Translations under genes and position numbers: made by a program | DNA from: Geodermatophilaceae bacterium URHB0062 | GTDB lineage: Bacteria > Actinomycetota > Actinomycetes > Mycobacteriales > Geodermatophilaceae | Assembly (NCBI GenBank): GCA_000620185.1 | Contig: KK211086.1 | Span: 219,301 to 283,300, forward strand | DNA: 64,000 bases | Reading direction: 5' to 3' | Part shown: positions 44,881 to 57,614 of the stretch, piece by piece | Numbering within the stretch: position 1 is the stretch's first letter | How the letters are laid out: each line of letters begins with the position of its first letter | Notes under the pieces: generated by a model | The model's input: only the letters and a program-made list of their open reading frames with translations | The model's database searches: none | What the model was told of the DNA's origin: nothing

Positions 44881-45492
44881 ATGGCCGACCGGCCCGTTAC
44901 GGAGACCGATGTGCGCGGCGCCGACTGGTACGGCGACGACATCTCGGGCCAGGAGCACACCCGGGTCGCCTTCATCGGCCTCGACCTCTCCGAGAGCACC
45001 GACGACGGCGCCGTCTTCACCGAGTGCACGTTCCTCGACTCGAAGTTCAACCTGTCGCGGCACACCGACGCCGCCTTCCTGAACTGCACGTTCAGCAGCT
45101 GCTCGTTCTTCCAGTCCGAGTTCACCGCGTGCAAGTTCGTGGGCAGCGCGTTCGACCGGTGTTCGTTCGACCTGGTGACGGTCGACGGCGGCGACTGGTC
45201 GTTCGTGTCGATGCCGGAGGCCGACCTCACCAAGGCGACGTTCAGCGGCGCCCGCATGCGGGAGGCCGACCTGACGCGGGTCAGGGCGTCGGGGGCCACG
45301 CTGCGGCACCTGGACCTGTCCGGCGCCGAGCTGCACGAGGCCGACCTCGGCGGGGCCGACCTGCGGGGATCGGACCTCTCGGCGGTCGATCCGCGCGGTG
45401 TCGGGCTCACCGGCGCGCAGATCGACGTGACCCAGGCGGTGGTCCTCGTGACCTCGCTCGGCCTGAACGTCCGCCCCGACGCCCCGGAGTAG
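44881..45492 (+). CDS. Pentapeptide-repeat protein, Qnr/MfpA-like
   Basis: A 203-residue right-handed beta-helix protein. Units of the A(D/N)LXX type run from about residue 30 to 185: VFTECTFLDSKFNLS, AAFLNCTFSSCSFFQSEFTA, CKFVGSAFDRCSFD, then ADLTKATFSGARMREADLTR. The F-x-x-C units in the first half resemble Qnr and MfpA proteins that mimic DNA and bind gyrase; here this is possible but not shown. Net charge is acidic, which fits DNA mimicry. The start is ATG at 44881 with GAGAGGGG upstream. Confidence 0.85.
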   Translation: MADRPVTETDVRGADWYGDDISGQEHTRVAFIGLDLSESTDDGAVFTECTFLDSKFNLSRHTDAAFLNCTFSSCSFFQSEFTACKFVGSAFDRCSFDLVTVDGGDWSFVSMPEADLTKATFSGARMREADLTRVRASGATLRHLDLSGAELHEADLGGADLRGSDLSAVDPRGVGLTGAQIDVTQAVVLVTSLGLNVRPDAPE

Positions 45493-45552
45493 CCGGCTCA
45501 GCGGAATACTGGACCCGAGCCCGCGCGAGTTCCCACGTCAGGAGTGCCCCGC

Positions 45553-46584
45553 ATGCCCATCGCGACCCCCGAGGTCTACGCCGACATGATCCGCCGGGCG
45601 AAGGAAGGCGGCTTCGCCTACCCGGCGATCAACTGCACCTCGTCGGAGACCGTCAATGCGGCCCTGCGCGGCTTCGCCGACGCCGGCAGCGACGGCATCA
45701 TCCAGTTCTCCACCGGCGGCGCCGAGTTCGGTTCCGGCACCCGCGTGAAGGACATGGTCACCGGCGCCGTCGCCCTCGCCGAGTTCGCGCACGTGGTGGC
45801 CGAGAAGTACCCGGTCAACGTCGCGCTGCACACCGACCACTGCCCGAAGGACAAGCTCGACTCCTACGTCCGCCCGCTGATCGCGCTGTCGAAGGACCGC
45901 GTGGACGCGGGCCAGGAGCCGCTGTTCCAGTCGCACATGTGGGACGGCTCGGCCATCGACCTCGACGAGAACCTGCAGATCGCCGAGGAGCTCCTCGAGA
46001 AGACCGCCGCCGCCAAGATCGTGCTCGAGCTCGAGATCGGCGTCGTCGGCGGCGAGGAGGACGGCGTCGCCAACGACATCAACGAGAAGCTCTACACCGC
46101 CGAGGGCGACTTCGTGGCCACCGCGCGCGCCCTGGGCCTGGGCGAGCGGGGCGTCTACCTGCTGGCCGCCACGTTCGGCAACGTGCACGGCGTCTACAAG
46201 CCGGGCAACGTCAAGCTGCGCCCGGAGATCCTCAAGCAGGGTCAGGACGTCGTCGCCAAGGAGTTCGGCACCTCCGAGGACAAGCCGTTCAACCTGGTCT
46301 TCCACGGCGGCTCGGGCTCGGCGCAGGAGGAGATCCGCGAGGCGCTGTCCTACGGCGTCGTGAAGATGAACGTCGACACCGACACCCAGTACGCCTTCAC
46401 CAGGCCGATCGCCGCGCACATGTTCTCCAACTACGACGGCGTCCTGAAGGTCGACGGCGAGGTCGGCAACAAGAAGGCCTACGACCCCCGCAGCTACCTC
46501 AAGGCCGCCGAGACCGGCATGGCCGCCCGCGTGGTCACGGCGTGCGAGGACCTGCTGTCGGCCGGCCAGTCGCAGGGCGCCTGA
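45553..46584 (+). CDS. fbaA: Fructose-bisphosphate aldolase, class II
   Basis: A 343-residue zinc aldolase. AINCTSSETVNAALRGFADA at the N-terminus, VALHTDHCPKDKLDSYV (catalytic Asp and zinc His), ELEIGVVGGEEDGV (zinc Glu region), AATFGNVHGVYKPGNVKLRP (zinc His) and VFHGGSGSAQEEI (zinc His, phosphate loop). It splits fructose 1,6-bisphosphate in glycolysis and joins trioses in gluconeogenesis. ATG at 45553 is eight bases after AGGAG; GTG 45544 is in frame but overlaps that site. The neighbours DUF3151 and purA keep the order seen in mycobacteria. Confidence 0.96.
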   Translation: MPIATPEVYADMIRRAKEGGFAYPAINCTSSETVNAALRGFADAGSDGIIQFSTGGAEFGSGTRVKDMVTGAVALAEFAHVVAEKYPVNVALHTDHCPKDKLDSYVRPLIALSKDRVDAGQEPLFQSHMWDGSAIDLDENLQIAEELLEKTAAAKIVLELEIGVVGGEEDGVANDINEKLYTAEGDFVATARALGLGERGVYLLAATFGNVHGVYKPGNVKLRPEILKQGQDVVAKEFGTSEDKPFNLVFHGGSGSAQEEIREALSYGVVKMNVDTDTQYAFTRPIAAHMFSNYDGVLKVDGEVGNKKAYDPRSYLKAAETGMAARVVTACEDLLSAGQSQGA

Positions 46585-47003
46585 TGACCCACACGCACAA
46601 CCTGCTGGGTGAGCCGCCGGCGACGCTGCTGCCGGCGAACCCGGAGGCCGACGCCGAACTGGCCCAGGGGACACCCGCGGCCGAGGTGGCCTCCCGGCAC
46701 CCCACGGTGAGCGCAGCCTGGGCCGCCCTGGCGGAGGACGCGCTGAACCGCCCCGAGCGGCAGCTGCGGGACACCGTCGAGGGCTACGCCTACGCCCGCA
46801 CCGGCTACCACCGCGGGCTCGACGCGCTGCGCCGCAACGGCTGGAAGGGCTTCGGCCCGGTGCCGTGGTCGCACGAGCCCAACCGCGGGTTCCTGCGCTG
46901 CGTCACGGAGCTGGCCCGGGCCGCCGAGGCGATCGGGGAGCACGAGGAGCACGCGCGCTGCCTCCAGCTGCTGCGCGACTGCGACCCGAGCCTGGCGAGC
47001 TGA
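46584..47003 (+). CDS. DUF3151 protein
   Basis: A 139-residue soluble protein starting MTHTHNLLGEPPATLLPANP. Conserved blocks are HPTVSAAWAALAEDAL, EGYAYARTGYHRGLDALRRN and GWKGFGPVPWSHEPNRGFLR, typical of DUF3151, which in actinobacteria often follows the class II aldolase gene. The first A of its ATG is the last base of the fbaA stop (TGATG), so it is translated by coupling. Function unknown; the constant link to the aldolase suggests a role in carbon metabolism. Confidence 0.88.
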   Translation: MTHTHNLLGEPPATLLPANPEADAELAQGTPAAEVASRHPTVSAAWAALAEDALNRPERQLRDTVEGYAYARTGYHRGLDALRRNGWKGFGPVPWSHEPNRGFLRCVTELARAAEAIGEHEEHARCLQLLRDCDPSLAS

Positions 47004-47010
47004 GCTCTGT

Positions 47011-47114
47011 CGTGCCGAGTGGGCCCCCGGAGGGGTTCCGCGCAGGCGCGACGCAGCGGCTCAGCTCACCGGGGGACGGCCGTTGGTCGCGGTGTCGTCC
47101 GGAGGGCGACAGTG
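47011..47114. repeat. Gene-end repeat, family A
   Basis: CGTGCCGAGTGGGCCC, then CCGGAGGGGTTCCGCGCAG, GGGGGACGGCCGTTGG, TCGCGGTGTCGTCCGG and AGGGCGACA. Same strand and order as the copies at 8065 and 51163. Its right end lies six bases from the stop of the minus-strand ABC ATPase gene (47121). Confidence 0.85.
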
Positions 47115-47120
47115 TTATCG

Positions 47121-47947
47121 CTACCTATCCCCGAGCTCGGGGTGGAGGGCGGTCAGGGTCGCGGTGAGGGTCGACAGCTCCTCGCCGCCGGCCATGAGGG
47201 CGGTCAGCATGTCGGCGTCGACGTCGTCCCTGGTGAGGTTGCCGGCCACCTGACCGCCGGCCAGCAGGAGGAACCGGTCGCCGATCAGGTGCGCGTAGCG
47301 CGGGTTGTTGGTCACCAGCACGATGGCCAGCCCCTGCGCACGCGCGGCCAGCACCGCCTGGCCGAACAGCGTCTGCCGGGCCATCGTCATCGGCGTCGTC
47401 GGTTCGTCGAGCACCAGGGCCCGCGCACCGAAGTGCAGCGCGCGGGCGATCGCGAGGCTCTGCCGCTCACCGGCCTGCAGCGCGCTGGCCGGGGCGTCGG
47501 GGTCGACCCCGGGGACGCCGACCCGCGCCATGCTCCGCACCGTGACCGCGCGCGCGGTGTCGAGATCCAGCCGGCGCAGCGGCCACGCCCCGAGGGTGGG
47601 CTCCGCACCGAGGAAGAAGTTGCGCCAGACCGACAGCAGCGGCGCGACCGCGAGGTCCTGCCACACGGTCGCGATCCCCGCCGTCCGTGCCTGCCGGGGC
47701 GAGCGGAAGCGGACCGGCTCGCCGGCCAGGAGCAGTTGCCCGTCGTCGTGCCGTTGCAGCCCCGACAGCACCGACACGAGCGTCGACTTGCCCGATCCGT
47801 TCTCGCCGAGCACGCAGGTGATCTCGCCGGCGGCGAACGTCGCGTTGAGCCGGCTCAGCGCGTCGACGTTGCCGTACCGGACCGTCAGCCGGCGCAGCTC
47901 GAGCAGGGGCGGCCGCGCAGCGGTGCCCTCGGGCCGGACGACCGTGT

Positions 47948-47951
<4 letters not shown>
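47121..47951 (-). CDS. Sugar-type ABC transporter ATP-binding protein, divergent
   Basis: A 276-residue ATPase of the carbohydrate-uptake-2 group with one nucleotide domain. Walker A GENGSGKST and Walker B ALVLDEPT are good. The signature is LQAGERQSLAIARA in place of LSGGQ, and the switch region reads VLVTNNPRYA, with Asn where His is expected. The D-loop (TTPMTMA) is also altered. Slow or regulatory ATPase activity is possible. Its GTG overlaps the permease stop (GTGA). No binding-protein gene is nearby. A family A repeat lies just behind its stop. Confidence 0.8.
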
Positions 47952-51133
<3,182 letters not shown>

Positions 51134-51162
51134 GGCCCGGTCAGGCCAATGATCGGGTAGTG

Positions 51163-51290
51163 GTCACGGCGAGTGGGGCCCGGAGGGTTCCGCGCAGCCG
51201 TGACGGACTCGCTCAGCGAAGCTGGGGGACGGTACCTGGCCGCGGTGCGGCCCGGAGGGTCGCCATGTCATTGGTCGCCATGTCATTGAC
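51163..51290. repeat. Gene-end repeat, family A, extending into the GDPD gene
   Basis: GGCGAGTGGGGCCCGGAGGG, TTCCGCGCAG, GGGGGACGGTACCTGG, CCGCGGTGCGGCCCGGAGGG, then TCGCCATGTCATTGG and again TCGCCATGTCATTGA. Unlike other copies, its right part (51213-51290) is inside the coding frame of the minus-strand phosphodiesterase. Confidence 0.85.
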
Positions 51291-52283
51291 CGCCTGGACG
51301 GCGTGGTCGGGGGAGTCGGTGATCAGCCCGTCCAGTCCCAGGTCGAGCAGCTGCCGGGCCTCGCCGAGCGCGTCGCCCAGGTCGGCGGGGCCGTCGCCGC
51401 GGCGCAGGTCGCCGGCCAGGAAGGCGTTCTCGGCCCGCAGCGTCCAGCAGAAGACCGTGAGCGCGGCGCGGTGGGCCTCGAGGACCAGCGCCGACGCCCC
51501 GGCCGCCGCCCCGCTGAGGATGCGCTCCTTGCTGGGGGCCACGCCCTGCGCATAGGTCGAGATCTCGCGAAGACCCGCCGGGGTGACCATGCGGTCGCCC
51601 GTCGCGGTGTCGTCGACCAGCTGCATCATCTGCGGGCCGTGCTCGCCGAGGCGCGCCCGGAGGTCGCGCAGGACCGACGCCTCGAACGACTGCAGCATCA
51701 CCGTGCCGCCCTCGTCGGTGGCGTCCAGGCGGCGCAGCTCCTCGGCGACCAGGTCGGCCATCGGCAGCCCGTGCTCAGTGACCCAGCCGGCGTGCTTGAG
51801 CTCGGCGAGGACCCGGATGGGGTGGTCGTCGGTCGAGCGGTCGCGCGCCAGGTCGACCACGTCCGCGAGGCTGAGGATGCCGAAGTGGCCGTCGTAGGCG
51901 GTGTTCATCGGGCGCAGCTCCGGCATCCGCTCGACGGCGCACAGGGTGCGCAGCTCGGCGAACGTGAAGTCCTCGGCGAACCAGCCGGTGCAGACCTCGC
52001 CGTCGACGTCCTTGGTGGTGCGGCGGCCGGCGAACTCGGGGTGCCGGGCCACGTCGGTGGTGAAGGACAACTCGCTCTCGTGGCGGACGACCAGGACGCC
52101 GTCGCGGCTGAGGACGACGTCGGGCTCGATGAGCTCGGCACCGAGGTCGATCGCCAGCTCGAAGCTGGCGGTCGTGTGCTCCGGCCGGTAGGCGGGGGCG
52201 CCTCGGTGCCCGATGACGACGGGCTGGGGAAGGCGGGTCGCTGGGCGGCGTGCCAACGACTTCGTCGCGTGCATGTCCTTCAC
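51213..52283 (-). CDS. Glycerophosphodiester phosphodiesterase with repeat-derived tail
   Basis: A 356-residue TIM-barrel enzyme. PVVIGHRGAPAYRPEHTTAS holds the catalytic HRG and E; ELIEPDVVLSRDGVLVVRHE has the metal-binding E-x-D and the second catalytic His. GLITDSPD ends the barrel. It hydrolyses glycerophosphodiesters to glycerol 3-phosphate. No clear signal peptide. GTG 52283 sits six bases after a GATAAC box; ATG 52274 is the alternative. The last 20 or so residues (NDMATNDMATLRAAPRPGTV) are encoded by a family A repeat and are probably not native to the family. Confidence 0.88.
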   Translation of the reverse strand: MKDMHATKSLARRPATRLPQPVVIGHRGAPAYRPEHTTASFELAIDLGAELIEPDVVLSRDGVLVVRHESELSFTTDVARHPEFAGRRTTKDVDGEVCTGWFAEDFTFAELRTLCAVERMPELRPMNTAYDGHFGILSLADVVDLARDRSTDDHPIRVLAELKHAGWVTEHGLPMADLVAEELRRLDATDEGGTVMLQSFEASVLRDLRARLGEHGPQMMQLVDDTATGDRMVTPAGLREISTYAQGVAPSKERILSGAAAGASALVLEAHRAALTVFCWTLRAENAFLAGDLRRGDGPADLGDALGEARQLLDLGLDGLITDSPDHAVQAVNDMATNDMATLRAAPRPGTVPQLR

Positions 52284-52378
52284 AGAACCGTTATCGGGTG
52301 GATGACCGGTGAACTGGAGCGGACGTGTCGTCCACAATTGAAAAGACAGGACGCTGACCTGCGCGGCACCATGCCGCC

Positions 52379-53410
52379 GTGACCCATCTCTCAGAGCTCG
52401 GTTGGACGCCCGACCGCGCGGCGGAACTGCCGCCCGGCACGGTGCCCGGGCGCGTGTTGCGCGTGGACAGAGGCCGGTTGAGCATCGTGACCGCGGACGG
52501 CGAGAGCCGCGTCCATCCCGCCGCAGCGCTGTACGACGAGGACGGCGTGGCCGGCCCGGCGGTCGGTGACTGGGTGGCCGTGCGGGGTGAACTGGCCGTC
52601 GCCGTCCTCACCCGGACGAGTGCCTTCGTGCGCACCGGAGCGGGCCGGACATCGGCGGCGCAGGTGGTGGCCGCCAACCTGGACGTCGTCCTCGTGGTCG
52701 ACGCCCTGGCGGCCGAGGCCCGGGTGCGCCGGGTGGAGCGGTACCTGGCGGTCGCGTGGAGCAGCGGCGCGACGCCGGTCGTCGTCCTCACCAAGGCCGA
52801 CCTGTGCGACGACGTCGCCGCGGCCGTCGAGCAGGTGGCCGAGGACGCCCTGGGTGTCGAGGTGCTGCCGGTCAGCTCGGTCACCGGGGAGGGGATCGAG
52901 GCCGTCCGCGCGCTCCTGGGCCCCGGCCGGACCGGCGCGATGGTCGGCCCGTCCGGCGTCGGCAAGTCCAGCCTGGCCAACGCGCTCGCCGGCCGGCCGC
53001 TGGCCGCCACCGGCGAGATCCGGGACGACGGCCGTGGCCGGCACACCACCACTGCCCGCGAGCTGCACCTGCTGCCCGGCGGCGGGCTGCTGATCGACAC
53101 CCCGGGCATGCGCGAACTCGCCCTGTACGACGACCTGGACGGCGTGGAGACCGCCTACGCCGACGTGGCGGAGCTGGCCGCCGGCTGCCGCTACCGCGAC
53201 TGCGAGCACCGGTCGGAGCCCGGTTGCGCGGTCGCTGCCGCCATCGACGACGGCCGGCTCGACCCCGCCCGGTTCATGGCCTGGCGCAAGCTGCAGGCCG
53301 AGGCCCACCGGCAGTTGCTGCGCGTCGACGCGCGGGCGCGGGCTCAGGAGAAGGCGCGGTTGCGGTCGTTCCACCGGCAGCTGCGCACCCAGCCGTTCCG
53401 CCAGCGCTGA
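52379..53410 (+). CDS. rsgA: Ribosome small-subunit GTPase RsgA
   Basis: A 343-residue circularly permuted GTPase: an OB-like N-terminal domain (GTVPGRVLRVDRGRLSIVTA), then G4 (VVLTKADL), G5 (VLPVSSVTGEG), G1 (GPSGVGKSSLANAL), G2 (GRHTTTARELHLL) and G3 (LIDTPGMREL), and a zinc-binding tail (CRYRDCEHRSEPGC). The permuted order and zinc finger define RsgA/YjeQ, which checks late 30S ribosome assembly. GTG at 52379 is the earliest credible start. It is divergent from the phosphodiesterase. Confidence 0.92.
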   Translation: MTHLSELGWTPDRAAELPPGTVPGRVLRVDRGRLSIVTADGESRVHPAAALYDEDGVAGPAVGDWVAVRGELAVAVLTRTSAFVRTGAGRTSAAQVVAANLDVVLVVDALAAEARVRRVERYLAVAWSSGATPVVVLTKADLCDDVAAAVEQVAEDALGVEVLPVSSVTGEGIEAVRALLGPGRTGAMVGPSGVGKSSLANALAGRPLAATGEIRDDGRGRHTTTARELHLLPGGGLLIDTPGMRELALYDDLDGVETAYADVAELAAGCRYRDCEHRSEPGCAVAAAIDDGRLDPARFMAWRKLQAEAHRQLLRVDARARAQEKARLRSFHRQLRTQPFRQR

Positions 53411-53444
53411 GGCCGTGCTCACGGCCGGTCGGTAGTTTCCCTCC

Positions 53445-54719
53445 GTGCGCGTGGTCGTGATCGGTTCCGGTGCCCGGGAGCACGCCCTGTGCGTGGCCCT
53501 CTCCTCCGACCCCGCGGTGAGCGCGCTCGCCTGCGCACCCGGTAACGCCGGCACCCGCGCGGTCGCCGAGCCGCTCGCCGTCCCGGTGGGCGATCCGGCG
53601 GCGATCGCGGCGCTGGCGGTGGAGTGGCGCGCCGACCTCGTCGTCATCGGGCCGGAGGTGCCGCTGGTGGCCGGAGCCGCCGACGCCGTCCGCGATGCCG
53701 GCATCGCCTGCTTCGGCCCGTCGGAGCAGGCCGCGCAGCTCGAGGGCAGCAAGTCCTTCGCCAAGCACGTGATGGCCGCCGCCGGCGTGCCGACCGCCCG
53801 CGCGTGGCCGGTCGGCGGCCCCGCCGAGCTCGAGACCGCCCTCGACGAGGTCGCGGAGGTCAGCGGCGGTGCGGCCTACGTCGTCAAGGACGACGGGCTG
53901 GCCGCCGGCAAGGGCGTCGTCGTCACCCCCGACCGGGACGCCGCCGTCGCCCACGGCCGCGCCGTCCTGGACGCCGGTGGTGCCGTGCTCGTCGAGGAGT
54001 TCCTCGACGGGCCCGAGGTGTCGCTGTTCGCGCTGTCGGACGGCACGACCGTCGTGCCGCTGGTCCCGGCGCAGGACTTCAAGCGGCGGGACGACGGCGA
54101 CGCCGGGCCGAACACCGGCGGCATGGGCGCCTACGCGCCGTTGCCCTGGGCTCCGCCCGACCTCGTCGACGAGGTGCTCGCGACGGTGCTGCAGCCGACC
54201 GTCGACGAGATGGCCCGGCGCGGCGAGCACTTCTCCGGCCTCCTGTATGCCGGGCTCGCGCTCACCTCGCGCGGGGTGCGGGTGGTGGAGTTCAACGCGC
54301 GGTTCGGCGATCCGGAGACGCAGGTCGTCCTCCCGCTGCTGGAGACCCCGCTGGGCGCGCTGCTGCATGCGGCGGCGACCGGGACGCTGGCCGAGCACCC
54401 GCCGCTGCGCTGGCGGGACGGCGCCGCGGTGACCGTCGTCGTGGCGGCGCCGGGCTATCCGGAGGCGCCGCGCACCGGCGACCCGATCACGGGTGCCGAC
54501 GGCGAGGGCGTCCTGCACGCCGGCACCGCGCTGGCCGCCGACGGCACGGTCGTCTCCGCCGGGGGCCGGGTGCTGGCCGTGACCGCGGTGGGTGCCGACC
54601 TCGCGGCCGCCCGGCAGAGCGCCTACGAGCGGGTCGCCGGGGTGCGGCTGGCCGGCGCGCACTGGCGCTCGGACATCGCGCTGGCGGCGGTCGAGGGCCG
54701 GATCAGCGTTCCGGGCTGA
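53445..54719 (+). CDS. purD: Phosphoribosylamine-glycine ligase
   Basis: A 424-residue ATP-grasp enzyme. [20 protein letters not shown] at the N-terminus, [56 protein letters not shown] (ATP site) and [17 protein letters not shown] (the PurD signature). It makes glycinamide ribonucleotide, step two of purine synthesis. GTG at 53445 is six bases after TAGTTT (53433-53438) with no ribosome site, so probably leaderless. It is separated from purB only by a convergent AI-2E gene. Confidence 0.97.
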   Translation: MRVVVIGSGAREHALCVALSSDPAVSALACAPGNAGTRAVAEPLAVPVGDPAAIAALAVEWRADLVVIGPEVPLVAGAADAVRDAGIACFGPSEQAAQLEGSKSFAKHVMAAAGVPTARAWPVGGPAELETALDEVAEVSGGAAYVVKDDGLAAGKGVVVTPDRDAAVAHGRAVLDAGGAVLVEEFLDGPEVSLFALSDGTTVVPLVPAQDFKRRDDGDAGPNTGGMGAYAPLPWAPPDLVDEVLATVLQPTVDEMARRGEHFSGLLYAGLALTSRGVRVVEFNARFGDPETQVVLPLLETPLGALLHAAATGTLAEHPPLRWRDGAAVTVVVAAPGYPEAPRTGDPITGADGEGVLHAGTALAADGTVVSAGGRVLAVTAVGADLAAARQSAYERVAGVRLAGAHWRSDIALAAVEGRISVPG

Positions 54720-54728
54720 TGGTCGTCC

Positions 54729-56201
54729 TCAGCCGGCGCTGACCGCGGGGCGGGCCCGGTCGGGGCGCGGTTCAGGTGGCCGCGGCCCGTCGTGCCGCCG
54801 GCTGAGGTACGTGGCCGCCACGTTGGCGCAGGCCACCGTCGGCACGGCGATGAGCGCCCCGAAGATGCCGCCGATCAGCAGGCCGGCGGCGATCGACAGC
54901 ACGACGGCGAGGGGATGGACGTGAACGGCCCGGCCCAGCAGCAGCGGCTGCATGACGTGCCCCTCCAGCTGCATGACCAGGACGACGATCGCCAGCGCGA
55001 TGAGCGCGGTGATCGGCCCCTGGGAGACGAGGGCGACGAGCACGGCGACCGTGCCGGCGAGGAACGACCCGATGATCGGGATGAACGCCCCGAGAAAGAC
55101 CAGCGCGGCCAGCGGGATGACCAGCGGCACCTGCAGGATCGCCAGCCCGATGCCGATGCCGATGGCGTCGACCAGCGCCACCGCCACCGTGGCCCGCACG
55201 TACGAGATCAGCGTCCGCCAGGCGCGGCGCGCCGCCTCGTCCATGTAGGCCCGTGACTCCCCGGGGAACAGGCCGACCAGCCAGAGCCAGATGGAGCGGC
55301 CGTCCTTCAGGAAGAAGAACAGCGTGAACAGGGCCAGCAGGATGCCGGTGATCACCTCGCCCACGGTGGCGGCGGTGGTGAGCGCGCCCGAGGCCAGGTT
55401 GTCCTGGTTGTCGACCAGCGTGTGCTGCACCTGCGTGACGGCGGACTCGAGCTGCCGGCGCGTGATCGGGAACGTGCGGACGACGAAGGTCTGGACCTGC
55501 CCGATGCCCTCGCTCACCTGACCGGCGAGATCGTTGAATCCGGCCGAGAACCGCTCGACCACCAGGGTGATGATCCCGGCGACCACGGCGAGCCCGACGA
55601 CGAGCATCGTCAAGGCGGCCAGCGGACGGGGCCAGCCGCGCCGGACGAGTCCTGCCGCCCCGGGCTGGAGCAGGGCGGCCAGCAGCAGGGCGACGATCAC
55701 CGGCACGACCACCACGGCGACGTAGGCCGCCGCGTAGAGGAGCACGTAGAGGGCGACCAGCACCACGATGAGCCGCCACGACCAGGAGGCGGCGATTCGG
55801 AGACCGGCGGGGACGCTGTCCTCCGGCGCCCGGCGGCGGTCCTCCCGCAGCCGCCGCTCGCGTTCGCCGGGCCGGAGCGGGCGGCCACCCCGCGGTGGCC
55901 CGCTGACCCCACCCGGGCCGACGCCGGTGTCCAGGTCGGGGGCGCCGGGCTCGGGGCTGCCCAGAGGGGGCCGGGTCGCGCCGTCCGAGGTTCCGCCCGG
56001 GGCGCCGTCTCCGCGCTCGCCCGCGGGACGTTCCTCGGTCCAGCTCTCGTCGTCCGGGACGACGACGAAGTCGATCGCCTCGTCGTCGTGGAGCGGACCG
56101 CGGTCGTTCTCGCGCTCCGGCCAGGCGTGCGGGTCCTGCTCGCGCGCGGCCCGGATCCGCTCGCGCGCCCGCGCGGCGAGATCGCTGGCGCGTCGTCGCA
56201 T
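54729..56201 (-). CDS. AI-2E family transporter with long acidic N-terminus
   Basis: A 490-residue membrane protein. Residues 1-140 are hydrophilic, charged and Pro/Gly-rich (disordered); then about eight helices with the AI-2E_transport core: VVVPVIVALLLAALLQPGAA, LFTLFFFLKDGRSIWLWLVG, VALVDAIGIGIGLAILQVPL and PLAALVFLGAFIPIIGSFLA. Members were named after autoinducer-2 export, but several are Na+/H+ antiporters; the substrate here is open. Start ATG at 56201; it shares a 105-base divergent region with purB. Confidence 0.88.
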   Translation of the reverse strand: MRRRASDLAARARERIRAAREQDPHAWPERENDRGPLHDDEAIDFVVVPDDESWTEERPAGERGDGAPGGTSDGATRPPLGSPEPGAPDLDTGVGPGGVSGPPRGGRPLRPGERERRLREDRRRAPEDSVPAGLRIAASWSWRLIVVLVALYVLLYAAAYVAVVVVPVIVALLLAALLQPGAAGLVRRGWPRPLAALTMLVVGLAVVAGIITLVVERFSAGFNDLAGQVSEGIGQVQTFVVRTFPITRRQLESAVTQVQHTLVDNQDNLASGALTTAATVGEVITGILLALFTLFFFLKDGRSIWLWLVGLFPGESRAYMDEAARRAWRTLISYVRATVAVALVDAIGIGIGLAILQVPLVIPLAALVFLGAFIPIIGSFLAGTVAVLVALVSQGPITALIALAIVVLVMQLEGHVMQPLLLGRAVHVHPLAVVLSIAAGLLIGGIFGALIAVPTVACANVAATYLSRRHDGPRPPEPRPDRARPAVSAG

Positions 56202-56306
56202 TCCGTTCCTCCGCCCGGGCCGTAGGGGCCGTCCATGATCACGTTAGCCCTGCGGGAGGATGGTCCTCGTGGTTCGACGAGCTGAGCTGGAGCGGGCGGT
56301 ACCCCG

Positions 56307-57614
56307 ATGATCGAGCGCTACACGCTCCCCGAGATGGGCCGGGTCTGGAGCGACCAGCACAAGTACGCCCTCTGGTGCCGGGTCGAGACCCTGGTGCTCG
56401 AGGCGCACGCGGCCGCGGGGCGGGTGCCGGCCGATGTGGTGGAGCCGGTGCGCAATGCGCCGCCGCCGACGCCGGAGCGCGTGGCGGAGATCGAGGAGAC
56501 GACGCAGCACGACGTCATCGCCTTCCTCACCGCCTGGGCCGACAACACCACGCCGCGGTCGGCCGCCGCCTACGTGCACCACGGCATGACGTCGTCCGAC
56601 CTGCTCGACACGGCGCTGGCCGTCCAGCTGACCGACGCCACCGACGTGCTGCTGGCCAAGGCCGACCGGCTCGTCGCCGCGCTGCGCGACCACGGGCTGA
56701 AGCACCGCGACACGATCAAGGTGGGCCGCACGCACGGCGTGCATGCGGAGCCCGACGTCTGGGGTCACCGGGTGGCCGACCTCGCCTTCGCCGCCGCCCG
56801 GTCGCGCGACCGGCTGCGGGCCGCCCGTGAGCGGGTCGGCGTCGTGGCGATCTCGGGCGCGGTCGGCACGTACTCGTTGATCGACCCGTCGGTGGAGGTG
56901 CACGTGGCCTCGGCGCTGGGGCTGCGGGCCGCCGATGCCTCCACCCAGGTCGTGCTGCGCGACTCGATCAGCGAGTGGGTCTCGGCCCTGGCCATCATCG
57001 CGACCGTCTGCGAGGCGATCGCGCTGGAGGTCCGCCACGGCCAGCGCACCGAGGTGCGGGAGCTGTCGGAGGCGTTCGGATCGGGCCAGAAGGGCTCGAG
57101 CGCGATGCCGCACAAGAAGAACCCGATCCGCTCGGAGCGCATCGCCGGGCTGGCGCGGGTGGTGCGCGCGGCGGTCGTGCCGGTCATGGAGGGCATCCCG
57201 CTCTGGCACGAGCGCGACATCTCGCACTCCTCGACCGAGCGGGTCTTCCTGCCCGACGCGGCGATCACCACCGACTACCTGCTGCACCTGACCGCCGGGC
57301 TCGTGGAGAACCTCGTCGTGGATGCCGAGCGGATGCGCGCCAACCTGGAGTCGACCGGTGGGCTGATCTACACCTCGTCGGTGCTGCTGGAGCTGGTCGA
57401 GGGAGGGCTGTCCCGCGAGGACGCCTACGCGCTGGTGCAGGCCGCGGCGATGGAGACATGGAACTCGGGTGTGCCCTTCCGGGAGACGCTGCGCTCCCGG
57501 GCGGCCGCGTCGTCCGTTCCCCTCGACGAGGACCGGCTGGACGAGATCTGCCGGCCGGAGAAGTACGTGACCAACCTCGGCCCCCTGTTCGACCGGCTGG
57601 CCGCGCTCTCGTGA
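56307..57614 (+). CDS. purB: Adenylosuccinate lyase
   Basis: A 435-residue lyase of the fumarase superfamily. YTLPEMGRVWSDQHKYALW at the N-terminus, HHGMTSSDLLDTALAVQL (catalytic region 1), KVGRTHGVHAEPDVWGHRVA (catalytic His), and the signature loop GSSAMPHKKNPIRSERI. It acts twice in purine synthesis, releasing fumarate from SAICAR and from adenylosuccinate. ATG at 56307; the ribosome site is GAGCGGGCGG-like and weak. purC follows with a GTGA overlap, forming purB-purC-hydrolase. Confidence 0.97.
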   Translation: MIERYTLPEMGRVWSDQHKYALWCRVETLVLEAHAAAGRVPADVVEPVRNAPPPTPERVAEIEETTQHDVIAFLTAWADNTTPRSAAAYVHHGMTSSDLLDTALAVQLTDATDVLLAKADRLVAALRDHGLKHRDTIKVGRTHGVHAEPDVWGHRVADLAFAAARSRDRLRAARERVGVVAISGAVGTYSLIDPSVEVHVASALGLRAADASTQVVLRDSISEWVSALAIIATVCEAIALEVRHGQRTEVRELSEAFGSGQKGSSAMPHKKNPIRSERIAGLARVVRAAVVPVMEGIPLWHERDISHSSTERVFLPDAAITTDYLLHLTAGLVENLVVDAERMRANLESTGGLIYTSSVLLELVEGGLSREDAYALVQAAAMETWNSGVPFRETLRSRAAASSVPLDEDRLDEICRPEKYVTNLGPLFDRLAALS

